A DNA stretch of 64,000 nucleotides. Source: Caenimonas koreensis DSM 17982. Its GTDB lineage: Bacteria; Pseudomonadota; Gammaproteobacteria; Burkholderiales; Burkholderiaceae_C. The stretch covers positions 62,001 to 126,000 of the forward strand of contig NZ_WJBU01000008.1 of the NCBI RefSeq assembly GCF_009646335.1, in the 5' to 3' direction. A program made the translations under genes and the position numbers. The notes beneath the pieces were generated by a model. That model searched no databases and was not told the origin of the DNA. It worked only from the letters and a program-made list of their open reading frames with translations. Shown one piece after another: positions 1-8,483 of the stretch; the first letter of the stretch is position 1; each line of letters begins with the position of its first letter.

Positions 1-7
1 CAGCGCC

Positions 8-766
8 ATGCCCCCACTGATGGAGCTGCAGGCTCCTGGCGCATGGCGCGCAGTCGACTTCGTGTCTGACCTGCATCTCGATGCGTCAGATGCGCAGACA
101 TTCCAGGCATGGAGCCGCTACATGCGTGACACACCTGCTGATGCGGTGTTCATTCTTGGCGATCTCTTCGAGGTGTGGGTCGGCGATGACTCAGCAGCCC
201 GCGCGGGCTTTGAAGCCGACTGTGTTGCCGTGATGAAGGCCTGTACTGCGCATGCAGCGCTGTTCTACATGCATGGCAATCGCGACTTCCTGGTGGGCGA
301 GGCGGCATTGCGTTCCTGCAATGCCACGCTGCTGAGCGACCCGACTGTCTTCGGCTTCCTGGGCGATCGCTACCTGCTCTCGCATGGCGACTCGCTGTGC
401 CTCGCAGACACCGATTACCTAGTCTTTCGCGACAAAGTCCGCGCACCCGCGTGGCAGCACGACTTCCTGTCCCAACCGCTTGAGCGGCGCGAGGCCATCG
501 GCCGAGACCTGCGCGCGCAGAGCGAAGCGCGCAAGGCAGCCGGCATCGAGTATGTCGATGTCGATGAAGCTGAAGCCGTTCGCTGGCTGGAGGCCGCGGA
601 CGCCAGGGTACTTATCCACGGGCACACGCACCGGCCGGCCACCCACGCCATGGCAGGCGATTGCACGCGCGTCGTGCTCAGTGACTGGGACGCACGCGCC
701 ACACCACCGCGACACGAAGTGTTGCGGCTGACCAAAGGCGGCTTTCAGCGCCTGCCGCTGGCCTGA
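8..766 (+). CDS. lpxH: UDP-2,3-diacylglucosamine diphosphatase LpxH
   Basis: This 252-residue protein matches LpxH, which hydrolyses UDP-2,3-diacylglucosamine to lipid X in the lipid A pathway at the cytoplasmic face of the inner membrane. The calcineurin-like metallophosphatase motifs are all visible: SDLHLD (residues 20-25), GDLFEVWVGDD (about 50-60), HGNRD (about 90) and the C-terminal GHTHRP. The length fits the family. Only seven bases precede the start in the window, so the chosen ATG cannot be checked against upstream sequence. The stop codon overlaps the ATG of the next gene by one base (TGATG), which suggests translational coupling with mtfA. Confidence 0.93.
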   Translation: MPPLMELQAPGAWRAVDFVSDLHLDASDAQTFQAWSRYMRDTPADAVFILGDLFEVWVGDDSAARAGFEADCVAVMKACTAHAALFYMHGNRDFLVGEAALRSCNATLLSDPTVFGFLGDRYLLSHGDSLCLADTDYLVFRDKVRAPAWQHDFLSQPLERREAIGRDLRAQSEARKAAGIEYVDVDEAEAVRWLEAADARVLIHGHTHRPATHAMAGDCTRVVLSDWDARATPPRHEVLRLTKGGFQRLPLA

Positions 767-1539
767 TGTTCGGCTGGTTGCGGCGGCGGCCCGCTAGCCG
801 CCCGGTACCCGAGGCGCTTTGGCAGACGGTCCTGCAGCGCTTTGCGTTTCTGCGCGCGCTGCCCGGGGATGAAGCACTGCGACTTCGCGAGCTCACCTCG
901 CAATTTCTTGCCGCCAAACAGTTTCATGGTGCACAGGGCTTCGTCATCACCGATGAAGTCGCCGTCTGCATTGCTGCCCAGGCCGTGTTGCCGGTGTTGT
1001 ACCTGGGGCTGGACTGGTACGACGACTTCGTCGGCATCGTGGTCCACCCCGATGAAGTCGTCGCCAAACGCGTGGTCACCGACGACGCGGGCGTGGTGCA
1101 CGACTGGGACGAAGTCCTCAGCGGCGAGGCCATGGACGGTGGGCCGGTGATGCTCAGCTGGCGCGATGTGGCAGACGCTGGCCAGTCTGCTGCGCAGGGC
1201 TACAACGTCGTGATCCATGAATTCATCCACAAGATCGATATGCGCGATGGCGCTGCCGACGGTTGCCCGCCGCTTCGAGACAACAGCGCCAGGCGCGCAT
1301 GGTTCGCCGTGATGCAAGCCGAGTACGCGCGATTTCGCGAGCAGGTCATCATCGCCGAGCGCTTCGGCGGCCCCGCACCCTGGCTGGATCCGTATGGCGC
1401 CGAAGCGGTCGACGAGTTTTTCGCCGTCGCGTGCGAGGCCTACTTCGTCAATCGCGCTCGTTTCGAAGCCGACTTTCCTGCGCTGGCGCCTTTGTTCGAC
1501 AGCTTCTTCAAACAACAAGCCGCCGGCCGGGGCGGCTAG
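766..1539 (+). CDS. mtfA: MtfA-family zinc peptidase
   Basis: This 257-residue protein belongs to the M90/MtfA family. In E. coli, MtfA is a zinc peptidase that binds the Mlc repressor and so affects glucose PTS expression. The zinc motif HEFIH lies at residues 151-155, and the downstream DEFFAVACEAYF segment supplies the conserved glutamate region. There is no signal peptide, so it is cytosolic. It is coupled to lpxH by a one-base overlap and converges with the DUF349 gene, with which it shares four bases at its 3' end. The role in Mlc control is known for E. coli; whether it applies here is inference. Confidence 0.9.
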   Translation: MFGWLRRRPASRPVPEALWQTVLQRFAFLRALPGDEALRLRELTSQFLAAKQFHGAQGFVITDEVAVCIAAQAVLPVLYLGLDWYDDFVGIVVHPDEVVAKRVVTDDAGVVHDWDEVLSGEAMDGGPVMLSWRDVADAGQSAAQGYNVVIHEFIHKIDMRDGAADGCPPLRDNSARRAWFAVMQAEYARFREQVIIAERFGGPAPWLDPYGAEAVDEFFAVACEAYFVNRARFEADFPALAPLFDSFFKQQAAGRGG

Positions 1540-4253
1540 CCGCGCAGCAGCGTTTTCAGCACAGTCTGCAGCCGGCGCGCATTGGCCGGGTCGTGCGCAG
1601 TGGCCAGCACACGCGCCGCGTCGTCGCCCCACGTCTGCGCGGGTGACGGATCGTTGCGCTTGGTCAGCAACTTCAGCTGCAGTGCACGGCGCGCATTGAT
1701 GTGCTCGGCTGGCGTCGGCACTTCGGCGGCCATCTCCAGCCGCAACAGCGACTCGGATGCATCGCCCGATGGTGCGGCAGCGACGGCCTTCGACCAAGCA
1801 CCGCGCACCGCGGGCGTGACTGACTTGCCGAATTCCTGCATCGCCGGGACTTGCTCGGGCGAGCGCTGCTCCCACGCGGTCATCAGCTGGGTCAGCGCCT
1901 CTCCGTGCGCCTGCGCGGCGAGCTTTCGCAGCGCCTGCTGCGCGTGTTCGATCGCGTCACGCTGGGCGCGGAAGGCTGCATCGCCCAGACGCGGGCCGCG
2001 GTCTTCCATCGCCGGGCGGTCGCCAAAGCGCCCACCACCAAAGCGGCCATCGCCGCGGCTGTCGCCACCGCGGCCGGCATCGCGGGAAGGTGCGCCCTTG
2101 CGGTCGCCGAACTTGCCACCGCGCATGGGCGCAGCGGGCTCTGTTTTCTTCATGCCAGGCCGGTCGTCGCCGCGCATCGCGACAACCGGTTTTGCCTTGG
2201 GCTTTGGCGCTGCTTGCGGTGCCGGCGGGGTTTCGGCAGTTGCTTCGGCATGAGTTTCCGAAGGAGCGTCCCCAGCGGCAGCGCCTTCAGGCGACACCGC
2301 TTCGGTTTCAGCTGGCGGCATCTGCGTGGCAGGTGCCGGTTCGGCCGGGCCTGCTGCTGCCACTGCCGCTTGTGCTTGGGCCTGGCCGCTCAGGGCTGCC
2401 TCCAGGCCGGCCATGGCGGCTTTGATCTTCTGCGCGTCGCCGCTGGCATTGGCTGCCTCTAGCGCCTTCGACGCGTCGAGCACCGCGCGATCGCGCTCGC
2501 TCAACGCTGCCGACGCCTTCTCGCGCTCTTCGGTCTTGCGATTGAACGCATCGTCGATCGGTTTGCGGAACGCGTCCCACAGCTTTTGCTCATGCTTGCG
2601 ATCAAGCGGAATGCGCTGCGCCTCAGCCTGCCAGTGCTGCTGCAACGCCTTGACGGCGTCGATACGCAGCTGCGGCGCTGCACCCAGCACCTTGGCCTCT
2701 TCGATCATGGCGTGGCGCTGCTCGAGGCTGGCCTTCTGCACGGCATGCAGCGGTGCTTCAGCGGCCTGGATCGTCTGCTTCCACAGAGGTTGCATCTCAG
2801 CGAAAGCCTTCTCGCTCAGGTGCCCGGCCTCACGCCAGCGCGACTCGAACTGGTGAATGATTCGCGCAAAGCCCTTCCAGTCGCCGTCCTTCGCGGTTGT
2901 GTTTTCCGCGGCCCATGCTTTCACTTCATCGATCAGCGCCAGGCGATGGGCGCGGTGCTCCGCCGCTTCGGACTTGATCTTCTCCAGCCAGGCTTCGACG
3001 ACCTTGTAGGCCTCGTTGCAAGCGTCGTCGAAACGCTTCCATAGCGCGTGGTTCGGCACGCCGCCCTGGTCGGTCTGCTTCCATTGCTCGCGCAAGGCGC
3101 GCAAATTTTCCTGCATCTTGCGGCCGCCAAAACGCGGTTTGCGGACAGGTTCTTCACCTTCGGCCGCCGGGGCCTGCATCTCAAACAGCGACTCGGCCTT
3201 GGCCACGAGTTCATTGCGCAACTGGTCTGCGCGCCAGCGCTGCCAGCCTTGCAGTTCGCCCGCCGCGTTCAACGCAGCTTGCGCGTGGCTCTCCAGCTTG
3301 TCATCGACAAAACGGCCATGCTCTTTCAAGACACCGCGCAAGGCCGTCGCCGCGCCGGCACTGGCCTTGCCGTGGCCCTGCGCCATTTCTTCCTCAAGCT
3401 TGGCGAGCGCCTCGCGTACCTGCGCACTGGCCTTGGCTCGCACTTCCGGATCGACCTTTGGCCGCGCCGGCTTGGGTGCGGCGTCCACCGGAACACCACG
3501 TGCCACGCGCAGTTCGTCCGCCCAGACGGGCACGGGTGGCAGAGGCGCAGCACCGTCGGCAGCGGCCGCCACCGCGAGCGACAACGCTGCAGAGAAGGCA
3601 TCCCACACTGCATTGAGCTGCGCACGCGAGGCCTCCAGCAAAGGCGGGAACTTCGTGTCCACACTGCCCCAGTTCGGATCCTGCAACAGCGCCTGTGCCT
3701 GCGATTGCCAGTCGGGCACATCGACACGCAGCGATTCAGCGGCGGCCTGGGCGTCGCGCCATGACTTGGTGGACAGCACCTCGATGCGCTGGGCCAGCAG
3801 CACCGCTGCTTCGCGCTGGACCTGCACCCGGTGCTGCAAGTCTTCGATGCCCTTGATGCGATCGGCAAGCTGCGCCTTCATACCAGCGAGCGGTTCGCGG
3901 CTGAGGGGCGCTCCTGCCTTGGCTGCATCGCGCTGCCACGCCATGGCGTCTGCAATATTGAGTTTGGGCAGTGCGAGCAGACTCTGGGCCTTCTCGGCCC
4001 ACTCGGCGGCGATGACCTCCTGGCCTTTGCTGCGCTTGATCTCGTCAAGGCGTTCGCGCAGAAGCTTCGCCGCGCCCTTGTCGCGCCCGCTCAGCTCCCG
4101 GAACACCTCCTGCATCTGCTCGGTGGCGGGGTTGCTGGCGAGCCAGTCGCGCACACGCGAAGCGCGCTCGCCGGACGTCGCAGCCGAAAAGGCGCCGCCG
4201 GTGAGGGTGTCGAGGGCTTGGGTATCGTGGGTCTTGAGGGTAGCTTGGGTCAC
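1536..4253 (-). CDS. DUF349-domain protein with an RG-rich linker
   Basis: This is a 905-residue soluble, mostly helical and charged protein with repeated DUF349-type segments, in which W/F-x(n)-F-R motifs recur (for example LWKRFDDACNEAYK and LWDAFRKPIDDAF). Proteins of this size with several DUF349 units are common in Burkholderiales; their function is not settled. Residues of about 600-700 form an Ala/Pro/Glu-rich disordered linker. Residues of about 725-765 are rich in RG and GG steps (RGGDSRGDGRFGGGRFGD), resembling an RGG box, which in other proteins binds RNA. A further helical domain follows. The ATG is followed at once by MTQATLKTHD with no signal peptide. No operon partner is visible. 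Confidence 0.8.
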   Translation of the reverse strand: MTQATLKTHDTQALDTLTGGAFSAATSGERASRVRDWLASNPATEQMQEVFRELSGRDKGAAKLLRERLDEIKRSKGQEVIAAEWAEKAQSLLALPKLNIADAMAWQRDAAKAGAPLSREPLAGMKAQLADRIKGIEDLQHRVQVQREAAVLLAQRIEVLSTKSWRDAQAAAESLRVDVPDWQSQAQALLQDPNWGSVDTKFPPLLEASRAQLNAVWDAFSAALSLAVAAAADGAAPLPPVPVWADELRVARGVPVDAAPKPARPKVDPEVRAKASAQVREALAKLEEEMAQGHGKASAGAATALRGVLKEHGRFVDDKLESHAQAALNAAGELQGWQRWRADQLRNELVAKAESLFEMQAPAAEGEEPVRKPRFGGRKMQENLRALREQWKQTDQGGVPNHALWKRFDDACNEAYKVVEAWLEKIKSEAAEHRAHRLALIDEVKAWAAENTTAKDGDWKGFARIIHQFESRWREAGHLSEKAFAEMQPLWKQTIQAAEAPLHAVQKASLEQRHAMIEEAKVLGAAPQLRIDAVKALQQHWQAEAQRIPLDRKHEQKLWDAFRKPIDDAFNRKTEEREKASAALSERDRAVLDASKALEAANASGDAQKIKAAMAGLEAALSGQAQAQAAVAAAGPAEPAPATQMPPAETEAVSPEGAAAGDAPSETHAEATAETPPAPQAAPKPKAKPVVAMRGDDRPGMKKTEPAAPMRGGKFGDRKGAPSRDAGRGGDSRGDGRFGGGRFGDRPAMEDRGPRLGDAAFRAQRDAIEHAQQALRKLAAQAHGEALTQLMTAWEQRSPEQVPAMQEFGKSVTPAVRGAWSKAVAAAPSGDASESLLRLEMAAEVPTPAEHINARRALQLKLLTKRNDPSPAQTWGDDAARVLATAHDPANARRLQTVLKTLLRG

Positions 4254-4880
4254 TGCGATATCTGTCTGTATATATTTGTGGTTCGCCTGGGGCGCAGACG
4301 ACTCCGCGCCGTGGCACAGGAACCCCCTATTCTCGCCGCGATTGGGCAGCTGCCGCGACGCGCAGTATCCCGCACTGAATTTTCCAGCTGCAAATGAGAA
4401 AGCCCGGACGGGCAGCTAAACCACCCGCCGGGCTTGGCGGCTGACACGAGGCCGGCGCCGCCTGGATTCGCGGCCAGGGAGTTTTGATGTCCAAGGCCGC
4501 GATGGAGGCAAGGGATTGCCTCCGATGTGGGCCGGGGCTGCCACCACAAGAGTGGCCCTACCGGCTGGTTGCCCGATCACTCAGGCCTGGTGAAGTTAGG
4601 CGATGTGAGGCCGGATTTCAAATCCGCGTTTCAATCGCCACCGCATGAGCGATTGACTGAATTGGCTTGACTTGCCGGGCCAGTTAGTGCGGCGCGCCCA
4701 GCACTTGTTACGTTTTGCCCGCACAGCGATCGAAATCATCGGCAACGAGTAGTTACGAACTACTCGTCGTGCCCGGTCTGACCTTGGCTTACGACGTTCT
4801 CTTACAGAAAGTGACTCAACAGACCTCGACCGACTGGCATTTAAATGCACTTATTTGCATATTAATTAACGTTGATATTC
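4254..4880. other. Non-coding stretch upstream of the DUF349 gene
   Basis: About 630 bases hold no credible gene. Two overlapping open frames of 84 codons, on opposite strands, lack a ribosome binding site and any recognisable motif. Composition becomes AT-rich near 4830-4880 (ATTTAAATGC, ATATTAATTAAC), as expected next to a promoter. The hairpin at 4400-4435 is the only clear structure. Confidence 0.6.
4400..4435. other. GC-rich inverted repeat in an intergenic region
   Basis: AAGCCCGG-a-CGGG (4400-4412) pairs with CCCG-CCGGGCTT (4424-4435) around an 11-base loop, with one bulged A. No T-run follows on the plus strand. It lies upstream of the DUF349 gene, so it is not that gene's terminator. 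It may be a REP-like element or a hairpin in a leader RNA. Confidence 0.4.
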
Positions 4881-4910
4881 TTGACTTGATATTAAGAGGG
4901 CACCTAGAAT
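4881..4910 (+). promoter_or_regulatory. Sigma-70-like promoter for the transglycosylase gene
   Basis: TTGACT (4881-4886) and TAGAAT (4905-4910) are separated by 18 bases and preceded by AT-rich sequence. Transcription would start near 4917, giving an untranslated leader of almost 200 bases before the ATG at 5114. Seen in sequence; not tested. Confidence 0.6.
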
Positions 4911-4916
4911 CCGCCC

Positions 4917-5113
4917 GTCCCTGGCAAAAGTACTGGGGACAACCCGAACCCGCTGCCGACCCCGGCTAAGTTGAATTCAGCGTTGAGCCTCCAGAACATG
5001 GCTCCCGGAATTTGATGGCGTACCAATCCAAACGATGTGCCCGCGATTTTTGGTGGCGCTTTTCCGGAAAGCGACACACCCCTTCGTGGAGCCGCGCGTA
5101 GAAAGGAAGTGCT
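4917..5113 (+). promoter_or_regulatory. Long structured 5' leader, possible cis-regulatory RNA
   Basis: The predicted leader is unusually long for a cell-wall enzyme gene and contains several inverted repeats: GTCCC/GGGAC (4917-4940), GAGCC/GGCTC, ACCAA/TTGGT and CGCTTTtCCGGAAAGCG. It also holds GAACCCG followed by a GC-rich ACCCCGG block, faintly like the 3' half of c-di-AMP (ydaO) riboswitches, which often precede wall-hydrolase genes in other phyla. The match is incomplete and c-di-AMP is not usual in betaproteobacteria, so no class is assigned. An AAAGGAAG ribosome binding site ends the leader. Confidence 0.4.
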
Positions 5114-5941
5114 ATGACAGCGTTAGGAAAAGTAGCTGACGGCCTGCGAACCTTCGCAGCAGATGTGGCCCAAGGCTTTTTCGAGATTACGCACAACAGC
5201 TTTGCCCTCGTGGGGCTGGCTTGCGTGTTTTGTGTTCTCACCCTGACTGCCCGCCCTGACCTTCGTCAGGCAGGCGAGACCCGTTTGATGTCCTGGTTGC
5301 AATCGCGCCAGGAGGCCATGGTGGGCATGCCGGTCCAGCTTGAGGCGATCGACCGCGCCACCGCCACAGACTTGAAGGACCTGCCCAAGCAGCAGGCAGC
5401 CGTGGCCTATTGGCTCAGCAAAAAATACCGCGTTGCGGCTGAACCCGTCGGCGCCCTGGTTGCCGAGGCTTACGACATCGGCGAGCGTTCGCACCTCGAT
5501 CCCATGCTGATCCTGGCCGTGATGGCCGTCGAGTCGGGTTTCAACCCGTTCGCCCAGAGCCCCGTCGGCGCCCAGGGCCTCATGCAGGTCATGACCGGCG
5601 TACATAAAGACAAGTACGAGCACTTTGGCGGCAAGCTTGCCGCGTTCGATCCGGTCAGCAACCTGCGCGTCGGCACCAAGGTCTTGCAGGAATGCATCAG
5701 CCGCGCCGGTGGCCTGCAGGCAGGCTTGAAGTTCTACGTGGGCGCAGGCATCAGCGGCGAAGACGGCGGCTACGCTGACAAAGTGATGGCCGAGTACTCC
5801 CGCCTGAAGCTGGTGGCAACCGGCCGTGCAGTGCCCCTGCCTGCAGCCGCGCCCGTGATTCGCACGATTGCGCCGCTCGCCGTCGAACCGGCACCGGTTG
5901 CACCGTCCGAAGAGAAGATCGCCTTCGTTTCAGTTTCCTGA
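5114..5941 (+). CDS. Membrane-anchored lytic transglycosylase, SLT domain
   Basis: This 275-residue protein has an N-terminal hydrophobic anchor at about residues 29-46 (SFALVGLACVFCVLTLTA) and an SLT/lysozyme-like domain at about 115-230. The family motifs are ESGFNPFA (catalytic Glu140), GAQGLMQVM and a later NLRVGTKVL. Such enzymes cleave the glycan strand of peptidoglycan to 1,6-anhydro ends in the periplasm. The C-terminal 40 residues are Pro/Ala/Val-rich and probably disordered. AAAGGAAG lies six bases before the ATG. The gene stands alone behind its own promoter and structured leader. The substrate class is sure; the specific physiological role is not. Confidence 0.85.
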   Translation: MTALGKVADGLRTFAADVAQGFFEITHNSFALVGLACVFCVLTLTARPDLRQAGETRLMSWLQSRQEAMVGMPVQLEAIDRATATDLKDLPKQQAAVAYWLSKKYRVAAEPVGALVAEAYDIGERSHLDPMLILAVMAVESGFNPFAQSPVGAQGLMQVMTGVHKDKYEHFGGKLAAFDPVSNLRVGTKVLQECISRAGGLQAGLKFYVGAGISGEDGGYADKVMAEYSRLKLVATGRAVPLPAAAPVIRTIAPLAVEPAPVAPSEEKIAFVSVS

Positions 5942-5985
5942 AACTTGCGCCGGATGCGCGGAACACGTCCGCTACACTAGCGCCG

Positions 5986-6114
5986 TACGCGACTGGCGAT
6001 AGGCGCGGCCACCCGGCCGGCGCTGACGTGGGAACCACCACTGGGGAGCGTGCCGCTGGCAAACCTGTCGAGCCTGTCAGGTCCGCCCAGTGTTGAGCCG
6101 TTCGCCTGGGCAGC
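5986..6114 (+). promoter_or_regulatory. ZMP/ZTP riboswitch (pfl motif) upstream of glyA
   Basis: The sequence carries the hallmarks of the pfl/ZTP aptamer in order: CGACTGGCG (5990-5998), a variable stem, the GTGGGAACCAC-ctGGGGAGCG block (about 6028-6050), a variable linker with its own stem, and the 3' pseudoknot half GCCGTTCGCCTGGGC (6097-6111). This class binds ZMP/ZTP, signals of folate (10-formyl-THF) shortage, and is known upstream of glyA, folD and purH. A -10-like TACACT at 5973-5978 places the start of transcription just before it. It ends 23 bases before the glyA ATG, so gene control at translation is plausible. Confidence 0.88.
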
Positions 6115-6137
6115 CAATCCCGTTAACAAGGACTGCC

Positions 6138-7382
6138 ATGTTCCACCGAAACATCCTCGTCGAGCAAACCGATCCCGAACTCTGGTCCGCCATCGTGCGC
6201 GAGAACCAGCGCCAGGAAGACCACATCGAGCTCATCGCGAGCGAGAACTATGCGTCCCCTGCCGTCATGTTTGCGCAGGGCACGCAGCTGACGAACAAGT
6301 ACGCCGAGGGCTATCCCGGCAAGCGCTACTACGGCGGCTGCGAATTCGTCGACATTGCCGAGCAACTCGCGCTCGACCGCGTCAAGCAATTGTTCGGTGC
6401 TGCGGCGGCTAACGTTCAACCCCACTCGGGCGCACAGGCCAATGAAGCCGTGTTCCTGGCCTTCCTCAAGCCCGGCGACACGATCATGGGCATGAGCCTG
6501 GCCGAAGGCGGCCACCTCACGCATGGTATGCCGCTGAACATGAGCGGCAAGTGGTTCAACGTTGTCTCTTACGGCCTCGACGCAAACGAAGCGATTGACT
6601 ACGACGAGATGGAGCGCAAGGCGCACGAGTCACGCCCCAAGCTGATCATCGCGGGCGCTTCGGCTTATTCGCTGCGCATCGACTTTGAGCGCTTCGCCAA
6701 GGTTGCCAAGGATGTCGGCGCAATTTTCATGGTCGACATGGCGCACTACGCGGGCCTGATCGCTGCCGGCGTGTATCCCAACCCGGTACCTTTCGCTGAC
6801 GTCGTGACCTCCACCACACACAAGAGCCTTCGCGGCCCGCGTGGCGGCATCATCCTGATGAAGCCCGAGCACGAAAAGGCCATCAACAGCGCCATCTTCC
6901 CCGGCCTGCAAGGCGGGCCGCTGATGCACGTGATCGCCGCCAAGGCGGTCGCTTTCAAGGAAGCACTGCAGCCTGACTTCAAGGCGTACCAGCAGCAAGT
7001 CGTGAAGAACGCGCAAGTCATGGCCGAAACACTCGTGCAGCGCGGCCTGCGCATCGTGAGCGGCCGCACCGAAAGCCACGTGATGCTCGTGGACCTGCGC
7101 TCCAAGGGCATCACCGGCAAGGATGCAGAGGCGATCCTTGGTGACGCCCACATGACCATCAACAAGAACGCCATTCCCAAGGACCCCGAGCGGCCCATGG
7201 TCACGAGCGGCGTGCGCATCGGCACACCGGCGCTCACCACGCGTGGCTTCAAGGACGAGGAAACGCGCATGACGGCGAACCTGATTGCCGACGTGCTCGA
7301 CAACCCGCGCGATGCAGCCAACATCGCCGCCGTGCGCGAGCGCGTGCACGCCCTCACCAGCCGGTTCCGGGTTTACTCGTAA
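6138..7382 (+). CDS. glyA: Serine hydroxymethyltransferase
   Basis: This 414-residue protein converts serine and THF to glycine and 5,10-methylene-THF, the main one-carbon source. The N-terminus [16 protein letters not shown], the [10 protein letters not shown] and [16 protein letters not shown] motifs and the PLP-binding lysine in [12 protein letters not shown] (Lys229) are all typical of SHMT. An upstream ATG at 6090 is in frame but lies inside the riboswitch, so ATG 6138, which has AAGGA seven bases upstream, is chosen. It is followed after 11 bases by nrdR, so the two genes share the ZTP-controlled transcript. Confidence 0.97.
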   Translation: MFHRNILVEQTDPELWSAIVRENQRQEDHIELIASENYASPAVMFAQGTQLTNKYAEGYPGKRYYGGCEFVDIAEQLALDRVKQLFGAAAANVQPHSGAQANEAVFLAFLKPGDTIMGMSLAEGGHLTHGMPLNMSGKWFNVVSYGLDANEAIDYDEMERKAHESRPKLIIAGASAYSLRIDFERFAKVAKDVGAIFMVDMAHYAGLIAAGVYPNPVPFADVVTSTTHKSLRGPRGGIILMKPEHEKAINSAIFPGLQGGPLMHVIAAKAVAFKEALQPDFKAYQQQVVKNAQVMAETLVQRGLRIVSGRTESHVMLVDLRSKGITGKDAEAILGDAHMTINKNAIPKDPERPMVTSGVRIGTPALTTRGFKDEETRMTANLIADVLDNPRDAANIAAVRERVHALTSRFRVYS

Positions 7383-7393
7383 TCGCCTGACTG

Positions 7394-7843
7394 ATGAAGT
7401 GCCCTTTCTGCGGCCACAGCGAAACCCAGGTGGTGGAAACGCGCGTGTCCGAAGACGGGGACTTCATCCGCCGCCGACGGCAATGCCACAGCTGCGAAAA
7501 GCGCTTCACCACCTATGAGCGGCCCGACGTCACGTTTCCTGCGATCGTCAAGAAAGACGGCCGGCGCATTGAGTACGAACGGGTCAAGCTTCGTGCATCG
7601 ATGAACCTGGCGCTGCGCAAACGCCCCGTCAGCACCGAACAGATCGACAGCGCTGTCGAGCGCATTGAAGAAAAGCTCCTGAGCCTTGGTGTGCGCGAAC
7701 TGCCGTCGAACCGTATCGGCGAGCTGGTCATGCGCGAACTCAAGAAGCTCGACAAAGTTGCCTATGTGCGCTTTGCCAGCGTCTATCGCAGCTTCGAGGA
7801 CATCGACGAGTTCAAGACGCTGGTTGACGAAGTGCGGCGCTGA
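7394..7843 (+). CDS. nrdR: Transcriptional repressor NrdR
   Basis: This 149-residue protein has the NrdR layout: an N-terminal zinc ribbon with Cys3, Cys6, Cys31 and Cys34, then an ATP-cone domain ([19 protein letters not shown] through [13 protein letters not shown]). NrdR senses ATP/dATP and represses ribonucleotide reductase operons by binding NrdR boxes. It lies 11 bases behind glyA, a common pairing that links one-carbon and dNTP supply. No nrd genes or NrdR boxes were seen in the window, so its targets are elsewhere. Confidence 0.96.
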   Translation: MKCPFCGHSETQVVETRVSEDGDFIRRRRQCHSCEKRFTTYERPDVTFPAIVKKDGRRIEYERVKLRASMNLALRKRPVSTEQIDSAVERIEEKLLSLGVRELPSNRIGELVMRELKKLDKVAYVRFASVYRSFEDIDEFKTLVDEVRR

Positions 7844-7866
7844 AGGCGGGCCCTGCGCGGCCCATG

Positions 7867-8439
7867 TCAAACGCACTGGCCGTCACGCACCTGATGCGAC
7901 CTGGCACGGCCACCGCTGCTGATCACGATCTGCCGGCCGTCTGCAGAAGAGCCTGAGACATGGCACAGCGTCAAGGTGCCGGCGAGCAAGGCACCCGTCG
8001 CCATCCGCGCAGGGCCTCCCGACACGTAGCCGATATAGCGCGAAACATTCTGGTTGCCCGTCAAGCGGATGCCGGAGCTCAACGCGTCGGCCCGCTCGAT
8101 CAGTTTCTCGCTCGCATCCATCTCGCCATTGCCGTTGACGTCCAGAAACACGATCCAGCCCTGGTCCCAGCCGCCGGTCGCGCTGCACGAAGCGCCGTCA
8201 GCCGATTTGCACAGCGCCACACGGCCGCCTCGCTTGAGCGACTCGGCGCGCGCCAGGCGCATGCTCGACATGAACGCATTGGTCGCCGTGCTCAGACGCA
8301 CGGAATCGACGAGGGAAGTCATCGATGGCAGCGTGATGGACATTAAGATGCCGATGATGGTCACCACCACCATCAACTCGATCAGCGTGAAGCCGCTTTG
8401 CTGGCGGGCCGGTGCATGAATGTTGTGTTGTGTTTTCAT
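7867..8439 (-). CDS. GspH/FimT-family pseudopilin, stand-alone copy
   Basis: This 190-residue type IV pilin-like protein starts MKTQHNIHAPARQQSG and then FTLIELMVVVTIIGIL, the prepilin peptidase site and hydrophobic N-helix. It continues with a GspH/FimT-type C-terminal domain (RLARAESLKRGGRVALC, GWIVFLDVNGNGEMD). The longer in-frame ATG at 8490 would overlap ribD on the other strand, so ATG 8439 is preferred. It is transcribed away from ribD and converges with nrdR. A second FimT (9697) lies on the far side of ribD, so the two are probably diverged duplicates. Its role would be in pilus priming; whether it is active is unknown. Confidence 0.82.
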   Translation of the reverse strand: MKTQHNIHAPARQQSGFTLIELMVVVTIIGILMSITLPSMTSLVDSVRLSTATNAFMSSMRLARAESLKRGGRVALCKSADGASCSATGGWDQGWIVFLDVNGNGEMDASEKLIERADALSSGIRLTGNQNVSRYIGYVSGGPARMATGALLAGTLTLCHVSGSSADGRQIVISSGGRARSHQVRDGQCV

Positions 8440-8483
8440 GACCGGAATTGTTGGATTCGCATCCTTGAGCGGCCCTTCGCGCC

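Noticed and set aside
4917-5020. c-di-AMP riboswitch call for the transglycosylase leader
   Set aside because: Only the GAACCCG part and a nearby GC block look alike; the rest of the consensus was not found, and the ligand is not usual in this group.
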